Below, piece by piece: positions 21,342 through 32,770 of a stretch of DNA of 64,000 nucleotides. The notes under the pieces were generated by a model that saw nothing but the letters and a program-made list of their open reading frames with translations, searched no databases and had not been told where the DNA came from. The stretch comes from Sweltsa coloradensis (lineage: Eukaryota; Arthropoda; Insecta; Plecoptera; Chloroperlidae). A program made the translations under genes and the position numbers. The DNA lies in contig JAMZAV010005049.1 in NCBI GenBank assembly GCA_024449915.1, positions 145,068 through 209,067 of the forward strand, written 5' to 3'. The stretch's first letter is position 1. The number at the start of each line of letters is the position of its first letter.

Positions 21342-22710
21342 ATGTCGGACGTTCCATCTCAGAGAGAGTTAAGGGTGTTGTTACGAAGATTAGGGGTGCC
21401 TAGTTGCTCTAATTTGTCACCGTTAGAGAGGTTGTTGTTGTGGGCTAGAGAGCTAGAGATATTAACAACAGGAGAGGTATCTGATGACGCTGTGGGTACA
21501 CCATTACCTTCAGAGAGTTCAGATAGTTCGGACGCGGAGGGAAAGCACGTGGATAAGAGTCGTTTGAAACGTGTGAAGGGAAAAGAAAGCAACATGCAGA
21601 CTTCACAGTTTTTTCCGTCTAAATTTAAATCTAGTGAGGATGACGCGGATCGTTGGGTGGCAACATTCGAGCGAATAGCGAAAGCTAATGGTTGGGATGA
21701 TGCTAAAAAAGTTTCGATGCTACCCTTACATTTATCAGGCACGCCGCTCAGTTGGTATGAAACGATTGAGGAACGGGCAGCAGTTGAGGCAGCAGCGGAA
21801 ACACCACCAGGGACCGGGTTATTAAAATGGGCAGATGTAAAATCGCATTTTATTCAGGTGTTTGGTAAACATAAGGACGACTTGCCGCATTGGATACGGT
21901 TGTTGGGCAGTAGAGTTCAATACTTAGGGGAGTCATCTGAAGATTATATGTTTGATCGGTTGAGGCTGTGTGATAGGGTGAACAGTAAAATGAGTAATGC
22001 AGAGAGGGTGGGTTGGTGCATTACTGGACTGCGACCTGATCTGAGGGAAGGGGTAGTTGGGAAGTCATTTACAACTGTAGAGAAGTTGTTTGGAGTCGTT
22101 GCAGGAAGTGGAAACTATTAGAAATAGTGCTCCTCCCCTGTATTATCTACTGTTGTTGCGCCAGTGGTAGGGGCTGTAGATTCAACAGTGGCACAGTTGG
22201 CGGACTTGGTTAAGGATTTGTCGAAGCAGGTGGCATCTCTTGCTGCACGATTGGATAAATCAGAGTCTGGTGGGGCTCAGCGTAGTAGTCAGTCGGGGCA
22301 GAAAGAGGGTGGTTTTCGTAGGACGAATCAGCGGAATGCTGGTGGTCAACCGGTGTGTTATGGATGTGATAAACGTGGACATTTTCTAAGGGATTGTCCA
22401 GGGTTTAAAACATTCAGAGCGCAGCAGGGTGGTCAGGGTGCTCCTAATCAGGGTGGTTCAGAGGAGGCAGGGCCGTCTTCCAGAGGTCAGCAGGCGTCGG
22501 GAAACGAATAGCCGAGCCGGATAGACAAGGGACTCCGGTGGGGCGTAAATGGACACATTTGGGAGAGATAGGAGTACATAACATGGCTGGAACAGCGCAA
22601 TGTCATAAGGTTCAGAGGAATCAGGAAGTTTGTCAGGGGTGTGGACAAATAGGACATGTGCGAGAAGAGTGTTCAGTTTTTTGGGAAAGGGATGTTCATA
22701 GGCAGTGTTT
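21342..22710 (+). pseudogene. gag of the gypsy element
   Basis: I chose the ATG at 21342 (MSDVPSQRELRVLL). The capsid-like core has FFPSKFKSSEDDADRWVATF, MLPLHLSGTPLSWYETIEER and a WCITGLRPDLREGV segment. In-frame stops at 22119-22121 and 22125-22127 disappear if two small frameshifts are assumed (the other frame reads QEVETIRNSAPP). The same frame resumes and holds a CCHC knuckle CYGCDKRGHFLRDC at 22356-22397 and stops at 22509-22511. A second knuckle, CQGCGQIGHVREEC, lies in another frame at 22631-22672. Confidence 0.82.
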
Positions 22711-22983
22711 TGCGTGAGGTTTCCCAAATTGTATGCATCTCTCCTGGAGGGTTCAACTACCCCTTGTGAAGTTCAGAGACGACAGGTACCTAGAGTTGAC
22801 AGTTTGTTGACAGCTGAGGAGACGCTCGTGCCGAATGTAGGTCATGATGATGTACAGTCTGATTGTGTTAGTAGTAATGCTGATCAGAGGTTGTGTAGTA
22901 ATGTAAAAAATGTAAAAGACAGTTGTAAATAGTGACAAATGTGTTGTTGAAGAAGATATAGTGGTTATCCGCACTATTGGGCA

Positions 22984-25900
22984 TTGAAGATAAGTGTTAA
23001 TTTGGATAACACATTGTTGCACACATTGTTAGATACGGGTGCGGGAGTGTCCTGTATAAATGCAGACAAGGTGTCGCATTTACAGCTAACTCCAGTTTCG
23101 GGATTATTACTACGGACTGCTAATAATGCATCGTTACAAATAATGGGTAAAGTCCAGGGGGCTCCGTTATTAATTGGAGACGTATTATTTCCAGCTGATT
23201 TTATTGCTGTTAATGGTTTGTCAGTTGACTGCATTCTCGGTAATGATTTTAGTTTGAAATATGGGGTTGTTATAGATTACAATCGGGAAAATATAACTGC
23301 GTTCAATGGCAGTGCGCATATTAGTATTTCGTTTGGTAGTAATAATCGATGTCATGAATTGCAAGATGAGGTTAATTCAGCTGAATTCTTGAATAATATT
23401 CAGGTAGACGAAGTTAAACCTCCGTGTTTAGTAGTGGCACAAACAACATGCTTGGAAGCAGGCGGAATGTCTGAGATTTCATTTAAAATCGAAGGTGACA
23501 TGTCCTATGGAGCATATGTGTTCGAGCCCAGACTGGTGTTATTGCAGAATAAAGGATTGATTATACCTAGTTGTTTTGTAAGACAGGAAACTAGTGGTGT
23601 AATATGGGTGGCTAATGTTTCGCCTAAAGATTGTCGTTTATTTGAGGGTGACATATTAGGTGTCTTGACTGAGGGAGATAGGCTTAGTGGCGCTGACACG
23701 TGCCTCATGGCTGAGGAAACTTCGCGCGACGATGATGAAACACGTGCGTCGGTCATTGGCAGAGCGAACGGAGCGGACAAACAGGAAACGCTTACACCAG
23801 CAGGACTACTGAATGCGAGAGACGCAGTGGCGGATATAGAGCAACTTGACATTTCTACATCATTATCAACAGAGGCTAGAAATAAATTGAAAGAATTGTT
23901 AATTAAATTTCATGGGGCTTTTGCATGGTCTTTGGATTTGATGGGTCGTTGTACTGTGGGAGAATATGTTATAGACATGGCGGATAAAACACCTGTTCGT
24001 AAACAGCCATATAAAGTCAGTCATCGCAGAGAGAAATTGTAAGAGAACAGATCGATGGAATGTTAAAAGCAGGCGTGATCAGACCTTCCGAGTCGGAATA
24101 TGCGAGTCCTATTGTGTTAGTGCGAAAGAAAAATGGAAAAATTAGAATGTGCTGTGATTTGAGGGAATTAAATAAGAAAATACGAACTTGTTCGTTTCCT
24201 AGTGCAAACATTGAAGATATTCTTTCGTATTTGACTGGGTCTAGGCTATTTTCTACATTAGACCTATTCTCAGGGTTTTTGGCAAATTCCTATGGCTGAG
24301 GAATCTAAAAAGTACGTAGCTTTCACTACTCCAGTTGGTTTATTTGAATGGAATGTTTTACCGTTTGGTTTGAAATCAAGTCCGGCAATTTTTGAATCAA
24401 CTATGGACAAAGTGTTAGGTTCGTTGAAATGGTTGTGTTGTCTTTGTTATTTGGATGATATAATGTTATGGCTGAGGATGAGGATCAACATCTGGAAAGG
24501 TTAGAAATGGATCTTCAAAAAATTTGTGAATGTAAACATGACACTTAATCCGGAGAAGTGTGCATTTGGATATAGTCAAATTAAGGTTCTTGGACACATT
24601 GTTAGTGATAAGGGAATATCACCGAACCCGGACACTATTAAGGCAGTAAAGGAATTTCCAACACCAACGAAGTTAAAGAAGGTAAGGAGTTTTGTGGGGT
24701 TATGTTCATTTTTTCGGCGTTTTGTTGAAAACTTCAGTGTCATTGCGAAGCCGTTGACCGACTTAACGAAGAAACAAGTGAAATTTGTTTGGGGTGTAGA
24801 CCAGGAAAATTCATTCAGGACGTTGCAACATAGGCTTGTTACGGCCCCTGTTTTGCGCCATTTTTCGCATACAGCGCCGACGCAGTTGAGAACAGATGCG
24901 TCTAAGTATGGTTTAGGGGCTGTTTTAGTTCAACAATTTGATTCTGAGTGGCATCCTATAGGATATGCTTCGAGAAGATTATCTAAAGCCGAGTCGGGAT
25001 ATACTGTATCAGAATTGGAATGTTTGGCGGTGGTGTGGAGTGTCAAATATTTTAGATCGTTTTTGTATGGACGTAATTTTTCAAGTAGTGGTCGACCATC
25101 ACTCGTTATGCATTTACGGAAGCACAATGTTGCTGGGGGGAGGTTATTGAGGTGGTCGATCGCTTTGATGGAATTTGACATGGAAATAATATACCAAAAT
25201 GGGAAGCTACATTTGCATGCAGATTGCATGTCACGACTATTGCCTGGTGACGATGAAGAGGAAGATAATGATGAGGATGAGTTAGAAATATTCACAATGG
25301 CGGTAGATATTACTGATATGGCTAAATTACAAAGAGAGGATACGATTTGGCTGAAATCATGGACGCTATGGTAGATCAAGATAATGCGACATCAAAAATT
25401 CGTAGAAAGACGAGAAGTTTTGTTTTGGAAAATGGCATTTTATACAGGAAAAACTTGTGCCTAATGGACAAGAGAAGTTGCTAGTTGTGCCAAAAATTTA
25501 AGGGTGGAAATTTATATGAGCTCCATGACAGTCCGGCATCTGGGAGTCATCTCGGATATATGAAAACCTTTGGTAAAGTACGACAACGTTTCTACTGGGA
25601 GAACATGTCCCGGGATATAGAACGTTATGTGAGATCCTGTGGAGATTGTCAATCTAAGAAAAGTCCTAGATTAAAACCTGCTGGGATGTTGCAACCGATA
25701 GAAGTGGCGGAATGCTGGTCGATGGTCGGGATTGATTTGCTGGGACCCCTAAGACTATCTAAGGGTGGAAATCGATGGATAGTGTGCGCCACTGATTATA
25801 CAACGAAGTGGGCGGAAGCTAAAGCTTTGCCGACCGGGACAGCAACTGATGTAGCGCGGTTTATAGTAGAAGATGTGATTTGCCGTCATTCTGCGCCTAA

Positions 25901-26587
25901 GGTTGCTATCAGACAGAGGGCAGTCTTTCGCAGTCATTTGGTAACTGAGATTGTTCGTATTTTGGGCGTTAGGACCGTTTATACATCAAGTTATGCGCCA
26001 CAGACAAATGGATTGACGGAAGGGATGAACTCTGTGTTAGGAACAGCATTGGCAATGTTTGTTAACTCAAAGCATGACAATTGGGACGAGTATGTTAAAC
26101 TTTGCACGTTTGCATACAACACCTCTATACAGGCAACAACTCGTTACACGCCGTTCTACTTGTTGTATGGTCGTGAACCTGTACTACCTGTGGATTGTGG
26201 TTAAATCCAGATCTACAGATAGGGGTGGCTGCAGGGGAGCGGATAGCACAGCTGAGGGAAGCACGGGAGAGGGTGCTAGACGTCATAAGACAAGAGCAGA
26301 CGCGTCAAAAGAAATATTATGATCAAGGGCGTCGACATGTTGAATATGAGATAGGGGATTATGTCAAAGTTTTCTATCCTATAAGGCAAGTTGGCAAGGT
26401 AGACAAATTTCAACATTGCTGGTTTGGACCAGGGAAGATAGTATCTAAGAGATCAAATGTCAGTTATGAAGTACGTTTAAAGAAGAACAACAAAATAATT
26501 ACGGATGTAATTCATGTTTCACGTTTGAAGAAATATTATGATCCTTCGGAGTGGCAACAACCCGGCAAGATTAGGGTGAGAAGATAA
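22984..26587 (+). pseudogene. pol of the gypsy element (PR-RT-RH-IN)
   Basis: Protease has LLDTGAGVSCI near 23026. RT starts in GEYVIDMADKTPVRKQPYKV and continues in other frames with LVRKKNGKIRMCCDLRELN, FSTLDLFSGF, LPFGLKSSPAIFE and YLDD (24448-24459). RNase H shows RTDASKYGLGAVL and SELECLAVVWSVKYFRSFLYG. Integrase has the H-x-H-C-C finger (SGSHLGYMKTF...CGDCQ), GIDLLGP and NGLTEGMNS; the second aspartate block, usually D-R-G, reads IRQRAVF, so that acid is lost. The C-terminus (KYYDQGRRHVEYEIGDYVKV) continues to a stop at 26587. At least five frame breaks (about 24042, 24290, 24500, 25080, 26204). Confidence 0.9.
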
Positions 26588-27503
26588 ACACAGGTCGTCA
26601 CACAACTGAGTGGATATCTGTAGTAGAAGTACGCAAGTGCTTTGAATGCTGCGCGCCAGCGCAGTCCCTCTCACGTGTGATAAGACGATAATGTGGGAGA
26701 AGACTATGTTACGGAGTTATCAACGAGAAAAACGAAAATTGATTTCTATGTCAGTAACTTGTTTTATGCTGAACACGGTATGCATAGTATTTCAAGCTGT
26801 TGTACAGTGTAGTTTGCGGAACGCAATAACGGGTTTTATTTGACGTCGTCTGATAGGACTGGTAGCTAGATAATGATTTGCTGACATGTTCATTAATTTG
26901 ACTTTATTACGTCAAATACACACAAAATCGGTCTATAGTGAAGACTTTGGTGTGTATTTTGTGTACATAGTACATTTGTTGTAGTTCATAAGGATATATG
27001 GGGAAATAGTCATAAAAAAAAACTATAGGAAATAAAATAAAAATTATTAAAAGTGATGAAAATCAAACAAAAATGATTGTAGTTTGTAGGAGGGTATAGT
27101 AATTGTACACAAATTATGTGTTGCGATTAGTAACTAATGGTATTTTTAGAAATGTAAAAATTGTTTGATACAGTTTTTTTTAAAATTTATTATTTGATTC
27201 ATTGTAATTGTAGTGCAGTAGTAGTTAATATGTAAATATAATTAGAAATAGTAAGTTTGTTTTATGTGTGTCATGCATAAAGCACATGTAGAGGGTCGAG
27301 CCCTGGACTTCTGAGTCACGGCATCATTGTTGAGCAATTTTGTAATGCAGTTCTTCGATGGATGGGAAGAAACATTGTAATATTGTTGAATATTTTATGT
27401 TGGTCATTACATTTTGCAGTGTTGAATAATGTTATAACATTATTAATAGATGCCAGGGTTCGAACGGCTGTTGTCGGGAATGCCAGATTGGTAATCGCTA
27501 CGA
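26588..27503. other. AT-rich sequence after pol, no gene seen
   Basis: No env-like frame, no LTR copy and no recognisable domain. It could be a long 3' untranslated part of the gypsy element. Confidence 0.4.
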
Positions 27504-27974
27504 GTGTGTTTTGGTAATGTTGTTTGTCAAACAGTGGGTCTGTCGGTAGTTACGACGGTCGGCCGGACTATGGACTGTGGCGAGTTTTACGAGCTACAAG
27601 TGGGGGGAATTAGCTATGTACGGTGGTCTGTCGAGTCGCGGCTAGCAAGGCTTACGTTTGCCGCCGAGGACTCGCTACGCGGTGTGTGCCTAGTGGGGGG
27701 AACCTCGAACCTAGGACTGTGGCATACGCATTCGCTGTGGCGCGGACCTACTCGGGTTGTCTCTAATGGAGATCGTTTGAGAATGAAGTTCTCACAGCAC
27801 AGTTTGTGTGCGCAGTGGTTAATTTACTCAAAAGTAGGAGTAATAATGATGTTGGTATGCTCGTGGCGGAAGCACGAGCGCTGTTCTACACGCTATGACA
27901 TAGTGGGTCATAGTATGACACAGTATAGCGCGGACATATGTGGGTATGTCGGAGATATTCACATGTTGCTGTAG
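27504..27974 (+). CDS. Unrecognised ORF downstream of gypsy pol
   Basis: Open for about 155 codons in an otherwise AT-rich setting, with a locally higher GC content. The first ATG is at about 27519. The predicted peptide has no signal peptide, clear membrane segment or known motif. It could be chance. Confidence 0.25.
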   Translation: MCFGNVVCQTVGLSVVTTVGRTMDCGEFYELQVGGISYVRWSVESRLARLTFAAEDSLRGVCLVGGTSNLGLWHTHSLWRGPTRVVSNGDRLRMKFSQHSLCAQWLIYSKVGVIMMLVCSWRKHERCSTRYDIVGHSMTQYSADICGYVGDIHMLL

Positions 27975-28581
27975 GAGTAACATTGGGTGTCTATAACATG
28001 AGAAAGCATGTTCAATAAAACATGTTAAAGTAGTATATAGTAAGGATAGAGCTGAGACGGATGAGGCTGTATCGCCAGGCGTAGATAATTGGTCTATCGA
28101 AGATTATCTGGGGTGAATGGTTATGTGTGTTGTTATCTGGAACCTGTCTTGTTTCTCCACTTGTTTGTTGTAGCATATGCATGGTTAATTGTTTTATGCG
28201 TGGTTTATTAGATTGAACTAAGTTTAAGAATTTCTAGGTTTATGTTAGTATTGATTTCAATACATAGAATTATATAATAGAGTTATGGTCTTCAACTGTT
28301 GTTTGGTACACTTTGATGGAAGGAAAATAGGTTTATTTCACTAATCTAGGTATAGATAATAAGGTAGGCTTATACAAGGTTGATGTTTAGTCGCTGCGTA
28401 TGTGAATACAAAGAAGTGGTGGGGGCAGGATAAGGATGAAGTCTGTTACGTAGGCAATGAGGTTAGTATCAGCGGGAAAATGAAGGTACTGCTGATGCAG
28501 GAGATACTATTACGATATTGTACTGGCTGGCCAGAAGTGCAGTATGGGAAGTAGTTCTGATTTGTATTCCATCATAATAAG

Positions 28582-28962
28582 ATGGCACGCACAACACCTC
28601 AACCAGATTTTGTTCGAATGGTGACTAATCGTACTGCGCGGGGTGATGAGTGGTTAAGGGTTGCACCGATGAGAATAGTGCTAGAGTCGGTGGACAGGGC
28701 GATTCAAGACGCTATTCTAAGGGCGTCTTGGGCGGCGTTCCCGTTGGGTCCAGCGATGGCAATACGGGCGTCACGTATGGTTCGGTGTCGAGGAACATTG
28801 TTAAAATTCGAAACTTTGGCAGTAATGGCGGAATTGCGGGGTGAGGATGAAATTCTATCGGAGAACATTCAACGAACATGGGAAAGGTATCGCTTTGAGT
28901 CAATGTTTTACTTGGAAGACTTTCACATTCATCAAGAGGATGACGTGTTTAATAGGGGATGA
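28582..28962 (+). CDS. Unrecognised ORF (126 codons) downstream of gypsy pol
   Basis: ATG-initiated and free of stops, encoding a soluble peptide rich in arginine, glutamate and alanine (MARTTPQPDFVRMVTNRT at the start; many helix-forming residues between 30 and 110). It is the most convincing open frame in the 3.7 kb after pol and has the same strand. Some Ty3/gypsy elements carry an extra 3' ORF, and this is a candidate. I do not recognise the family. Confidence 0.4.
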   Translation: MARTTPQPDFVRMVTNRTARGDEWLRVAPMRIVLESVDRAIQDAILRASWAAFPLGPAMAIRASRMVRCRGTLLKFETLAVMAELRGEDEILSENIQRTWERYRFESMFYLEDFHIHQEDDVFNRG

Positions 28963-29336
28963 GATCGGATTTTTATGTCGTTCCTCAAAAATTCTATACG
29001 ATTGAGTGGGTGATAGAGGAGGGGATACAATAACCAGTGCGGTATAAATGTATGCTTGTGATGGGAACCACAGTTCGTTTCTTTCTTTCTGCTGTTTTTT
29101 TTGTTGTAGTAGTTAGTGAACAGAGTGTAGGAGGCACGGAGTGTATCGCTGCGGAAGGGAGGGTGTCCGATAGCATGGTTGCTGACGGGACGGGTCGCAA
29201 GGCACACGGTAGGTGAGGTGGGAGACTATGTTTTAGCGTCTGTAGTGCGCTTAGTGTCAATCAGACAGGTCTTCGCAGTGTCCAAGTAATTTTTTCAGGT
29301 AAATGCAGTCATTCACCTGGCTATTGGTGCACTGGA

Positions 29337-29730
29337 TTGTGCGCCGATCGGGGGGGAGAGACAAAGTGCTTAAGGGAGTCGGAAAAGAAGAAGGTGTTAA
29401 GGGCAGTGGCCGAAGAAATTTGGTTAGGGGTGGTGAAAGCGGCGAGCGAGGTGCAGTGGGAGGAGGTACGGACCAGGTGGCGGGCGGTTCGCCTGACTTA
29501 CGCCTGGGGGTGCCTCCTTCAGTTGAGGCACTGATGGTCCTCCGGGAGCTTCACGAGGAGAGGGTACGGCGTGGGAGCTCCTGGAGGCTCAGCTACGGTA
29601 CGCCAAGGCGAGCACCGCGTACCTGTGCTTGTACAACGTGCACCCGGAGGACGACGAGTCCTTTGGGGTCGCCTGGGTGGAGCCCGAGGGCTTTCTACGG
29701 ATACCTGATGGGCGACATCCAGTGAAAGGT
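29337..29730 (+). pseudogene. Unrecognised helical coding relic with two frame changes
   Basis: Three frames in succession read as one protein: a lysine-rich ESEKKKVLRAVAEEIWLG segment with VQWEEVRTRWRAVRLTYAWG, then PSVEALMVLRELHEER, then WELLEAQLRYAKASTAYLCL and DDESFGVAWVEPEGFLRIPD. Each piece has coding-like composition while the other frames do not. The shifts are near 29510 and 29570. The function is unknown. It may be another accessory frame of the gypsy element or the remnant of a separate insertion. Confidence 0.4.
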
Positions 29731-29799
29731 GCCTCACATATATATATATAAAAAAAAAAAAAAAGTCATAAAATCTAAAAGCAAATAAAAATTGATCGA

Positions 29800-29835
<36 letters not shown>

Positions 29836-30272
29836 CAGAAAGAAAGAGAGACTGTGTATTGAAGCAATATGTAAATTGTTCGCAGACAAACGAGGAAAGT
29901 GATAGTGATATCGGCGTGTCGAGGGTGATACCGACGTGTTGGAGTGATACCGACGTGTTCTGGATTACGTGATGTTCGTTGAAATGCTTCTCTTGTGGGG
30001 AGTTTTGGATGTCCACGCTGCGCAAGTTCCTGCACAACGCACAAATTTGGATATGTTGCACATAGAGGTTAGTCCTGTCCCTCCTGTCCCGTCGGATTCG
30101 TGATTTTTTTTGTCGATTTTTGTGGCAGAACCCTTTTATCTGTGAGCCCTCTATTTGAGCTAAAAATTCCACTGTGCCGCTACCTTGTATCAGATTGTGA
30201 GACTAAACTGCAGGCAGAACTTGTATCTTCCTGTTTTGGCCAACGGAGTGCATAGCTTGTCTGAATGACTGA
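29731..30272. other. Spacer with poly-A tracts
   Basis: TATATATATA followed by an A-run at about 29750-29764 and a longer A-run at 29809-29835. TACCGACGTGTTGGAGTGAT-type words repeat at 29905-29960. The A-runs could be tails of retroposed sequence, but no element body was identified. Confidence 0.45.
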
Positions 30273-30971
30273 CATTTGTAACGACATGGACATGTCGTCA
30301 CTGTTTTAAATAGTTCAAAAAAGGCGCCGAGCGCACCCCACCAAAGAACGAAAAGTTCAGACGGCGGTGGTGACTTCTGGACAATATCAATCCGCGCTCG
30401 TTTCTAGTATGACTGTCAAACTGTTACATCGCCCCGCTCCGAAAACACATTCTTGTTTGTCATATTATTTGTGTTATTTTGATTCCACATGAGGTAAGAG
30501 CACTGTTTATCTGTATGTGTTATTGCATGTCAGTGTTCGTAAGTAACATCTGACTGAACTAGTGTAATACAAATAAGCAATCATGCAAACCGGCTAGGCC
30601 TACGTCGGCCTTTGTTTACATCTGCAAATGGTGCAGGAGCAAGTGGAGCTGTTCAATGCATACCACACTAAAGCCATCAATTTGATCAGGTACATTATAT
30701 TTATTTTTCTTATGCATGTATGTGAAAGCATAATCATGTCGCTATGTAAAACTTACGAACACTTGTGCATGATTTCATTGTTTTGTTTGTAAACCATGTC
30801 AGCTATTTTCATATGTAAGGTTGGCAAAACCTTAGAGACTTTTGGCATCCCCAAGTTGTCACTCCTGTCACGAACTAGCTACCAAGCGCACTTGCGCTGC
30901 CTAGCGGAAGAATCTGTAATAGCAGACGACTGCCCCTGCGCATAGGGCTTCATCCCCCCACCCTCAGAGTC

Positions 30972-30982
30972 GACCCTATATT
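30972..30982 (+). promoter_or_regulatory. TATA-like element in the 5' LTR
   Basis: CCCTATATTAG, conserved in the 3' LTR at about 34247-34257. It is the only TATA-like motif in a GC-richer patch of the LTR. Its use as the promoter is inferred. Confidence 0.35.
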
Positions 30983-31762
30983 AGCCGGCGTAGGATGGTG
31001 GATCTTCAGTTCAGTGGAGAAGTCCCCCAGCGCAAGGTTGTTCTGTTCCTGTTCTCAAGGAATCTCCCGAGCCAGCAGATTCAGGGTAAAATAGGGGCTT
31101 CTCCGCGGGCTCCGGGCCTTGGCTGCCGTGGCCTGCATCCTAACCCGTTGACTGGTCTGCGGCAATGCCCTATGCAAATCAGAGGGCCAACATTAGGGAA
31201 CTTTGCCTCTCGCGTGGAGTTTTAAGACCGAATAATTCGTTTACTGCCTGAATTTAGCTATGGATTGCTGTTCGGGAAAAATCGACTAAGTCCTTACTTT
31301 CGGTCAATTTTATTTTCCGATCCGGGTTCTTAGAATTTTTTTATCAAAGCCAATTACAATCATATCAAAAATTTGATTTTTAATTCTGTTTGTTTATTAT
31401 GCCAATTTTTCACTGTTCTATGGAGAACTAAGACTTGTATTTTATTTTGCTCTACCTCGTGTGGTTTCTTTTGGGCCTAGTCCCACATATGTTATCTTTA
31501 AAAAAATAATTATTTTTTATGATAATCTCATTTATGATTCCTTTTCGAACCCAAGACCTTTGGGTAGCAGCAGTTATCATGTTGTAATATCCATGCTGCT
31601 TTGCATCGAAAAGTAAAATCATTTTTCTTAAAAGTATTTCTGGTTTTCTACTAGTTTCCATTTGGGTTCAAGGTAGGTAAAAATTACACACACTAGACAA
31701 TTCTCACATAACACACAAGCACACGCACACACACCTTCCCCATACACACACAACACATTACA

Positions 31763-31905
31763 CACAAGGGTGGTGGTACAACAGCCGGCCCACGGGTCGC
31801 CGCAGGCGTATCATTACCCGAAACAGGGGTACACAAGGGTAGTGGTACAACAGCCGGCCTACGGGTCGCCGCAGGATGTACCACTGCTCGAAAACACAGG
31901 GTCAT
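31763..31905 (+). repeat. LTR-internal 69-bp minisatellite, two units
   Basis: Units start CACAAGGGT at 31763 and 31832. Each includes GGTACAACAGCCGGCC and CACGGGTCGCCGCAGG-like words. The 3' LTR has three units. Confidence 0.92.
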
Positions 31906-32082
31906 ACTTAAACACACACGAAACATACACGATACTTTCACTCTACACCATACCGAACCGAACTTGGGGATTAGATTCTTGTGGTGGTTTCCTCCCGATG
32001 ATCCTCGTTGCTATTTTCCAAGTAAAATATCTCGCCTAGACACGTGCCAGGGGGTCAAGGGACGGGGTTCGCTACAGAATAA

Positions 32083-32098
32083 TGGGGGCCTGTCCGGG
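32083..32098 (+). other. Primer-binding site, tRNA-Pro-like
   Basis: TGGGGGCCTGTCCGGG begins 6 bp after the LTR end. It differs at two adjacent positions from TGGGGGCTCGTCCGGG, the classic site for a tRNA-Pro primer. Confidence 0.75.
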
Positions 32099-32150
32099 AT
32101 GTAACCTTGGGCTATCATATCGTCATATATGATAAAACTATTTATTTCGA

Positions 32151-32323
32151 TTGTTCAGGGGTGTTATCGGCATAACATCGAACGGTCATAGTCGTCCAGG
32201 AGCGCACCGCCGGGTGCGTTGGGCAATCGGATTCATGTTGATCAGTGAAGGTTGTCCGGGGGTGTTATCGGCATAACATCGGACGTCGTTCAGGGGCGCA
32301 TCGCCGGGTGCGTTGAACAATCG
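32151..32323 (+). repeat. Duplicated two-hairpin leader element
   Basis: Two copies (32151-32229 and 32251-32323) each contain TGTTATCGGCATAACA, a 6-bp stem with a CGGC loop (32162-32177; 32263-32278), then a second hairpin with a CGCACC/GGTGCG stem and GCCG loop (32203-32218; in copy 2 at 32297-32312 with one T-G wobble). Position just after the primer site and before the ORF is where packaging or dimerisation signals sit in LTR elements. Confidence 0.7.
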
Positions 32324-32770
32324 TTACCAAAAGGTGAAACAATGGAAGTCGTATAGAAGACCTTATCGTTTTGGAAAAAAGCAGTCTGTAGTTTGGTAGT
32401 AACTATTCACAAAAGTCTTAGGCTTAGAATTACTGATGCAAAGATATTAGCAACACTTGGGTTATTAGTGTTGCAGGTGTTGGGCCTCTGTGCAAGGAGT
32501 TCGTAGTCCAGAATGTATTGAGTTATACAGGACTATACGGACTCCAAAAAAATAGTTTAATCAACTTTCCGTAAGGTGTTCGGAAAGACTACAACTCGCC
32601 ACCACGCGCAAGCTAGGGTTGACGCTCGAGTGGCCACGACGGCGCTCAACCTACGCGGAACGCGGAAGTGAAGATAGGAATAGGAAGAAAAGAAAAAGAA
32701 GAATAAAAATTGTAAAAAGACAAAACCACAAAAAAAGGGAACAGAGAGAAGAACAAGAAGAAGCACAATA

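Larger units (their letters stand above)
20128..26587 (+). mobile_element. Ty3/gypsy retrotransposon, 3' LTR not found
   Basis: A 5' LTR (20128-21000), a primer-binding candidate, gag with two zinc knuckles, and a pol in protease, reverse transcriptase, RNase H, integrase order are present. Integrase last is diagnostic of Ty3/gypsy. No second copy of the LTR was found downstream, so the element is truncated at the 3' side or extends through 26588-30272 and lost its LTR there. All main frames are broken. The 5-bp flank ACATA precedes the LTR, but no matching duplication was seen. Confidence 0.88.
30277..32076 (+). repeat. 5' LTR (1800 bp)
   Basis: Starts TGTAACGA and ends CGCTACA. The palindrome CGACATGGACATGTCG lies at 30282-30297. 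A TATA-like CCCTATATTAG near 30972-30982 precedes a TCAGTTCAGTG segment, a plausible start region. A 69-bp minisatellite lies at 31763-31905. An ATG at 30628 opens a short frame (MVQEQVELFNAYHTKAINLI) present in both LTRs. Confidence 0.92.

Noticed and set aside
26588..29730. Envelope gene after gypsy pol
   Set aside because: None of the open frames shows a signal peptide, cleavage site or membrane anchor.
29731..29840. Processed pseudogene tail
   Set aside because: Two A-runs are present, but no spliced gene body with target duplication could be delimited.
26588..30272. 3' LTR of the gypsy element
   Set aside because: I looked for the LTR termini (TGTCATG, CATGACA) and internal words of 20128-21000 and found no second copy.
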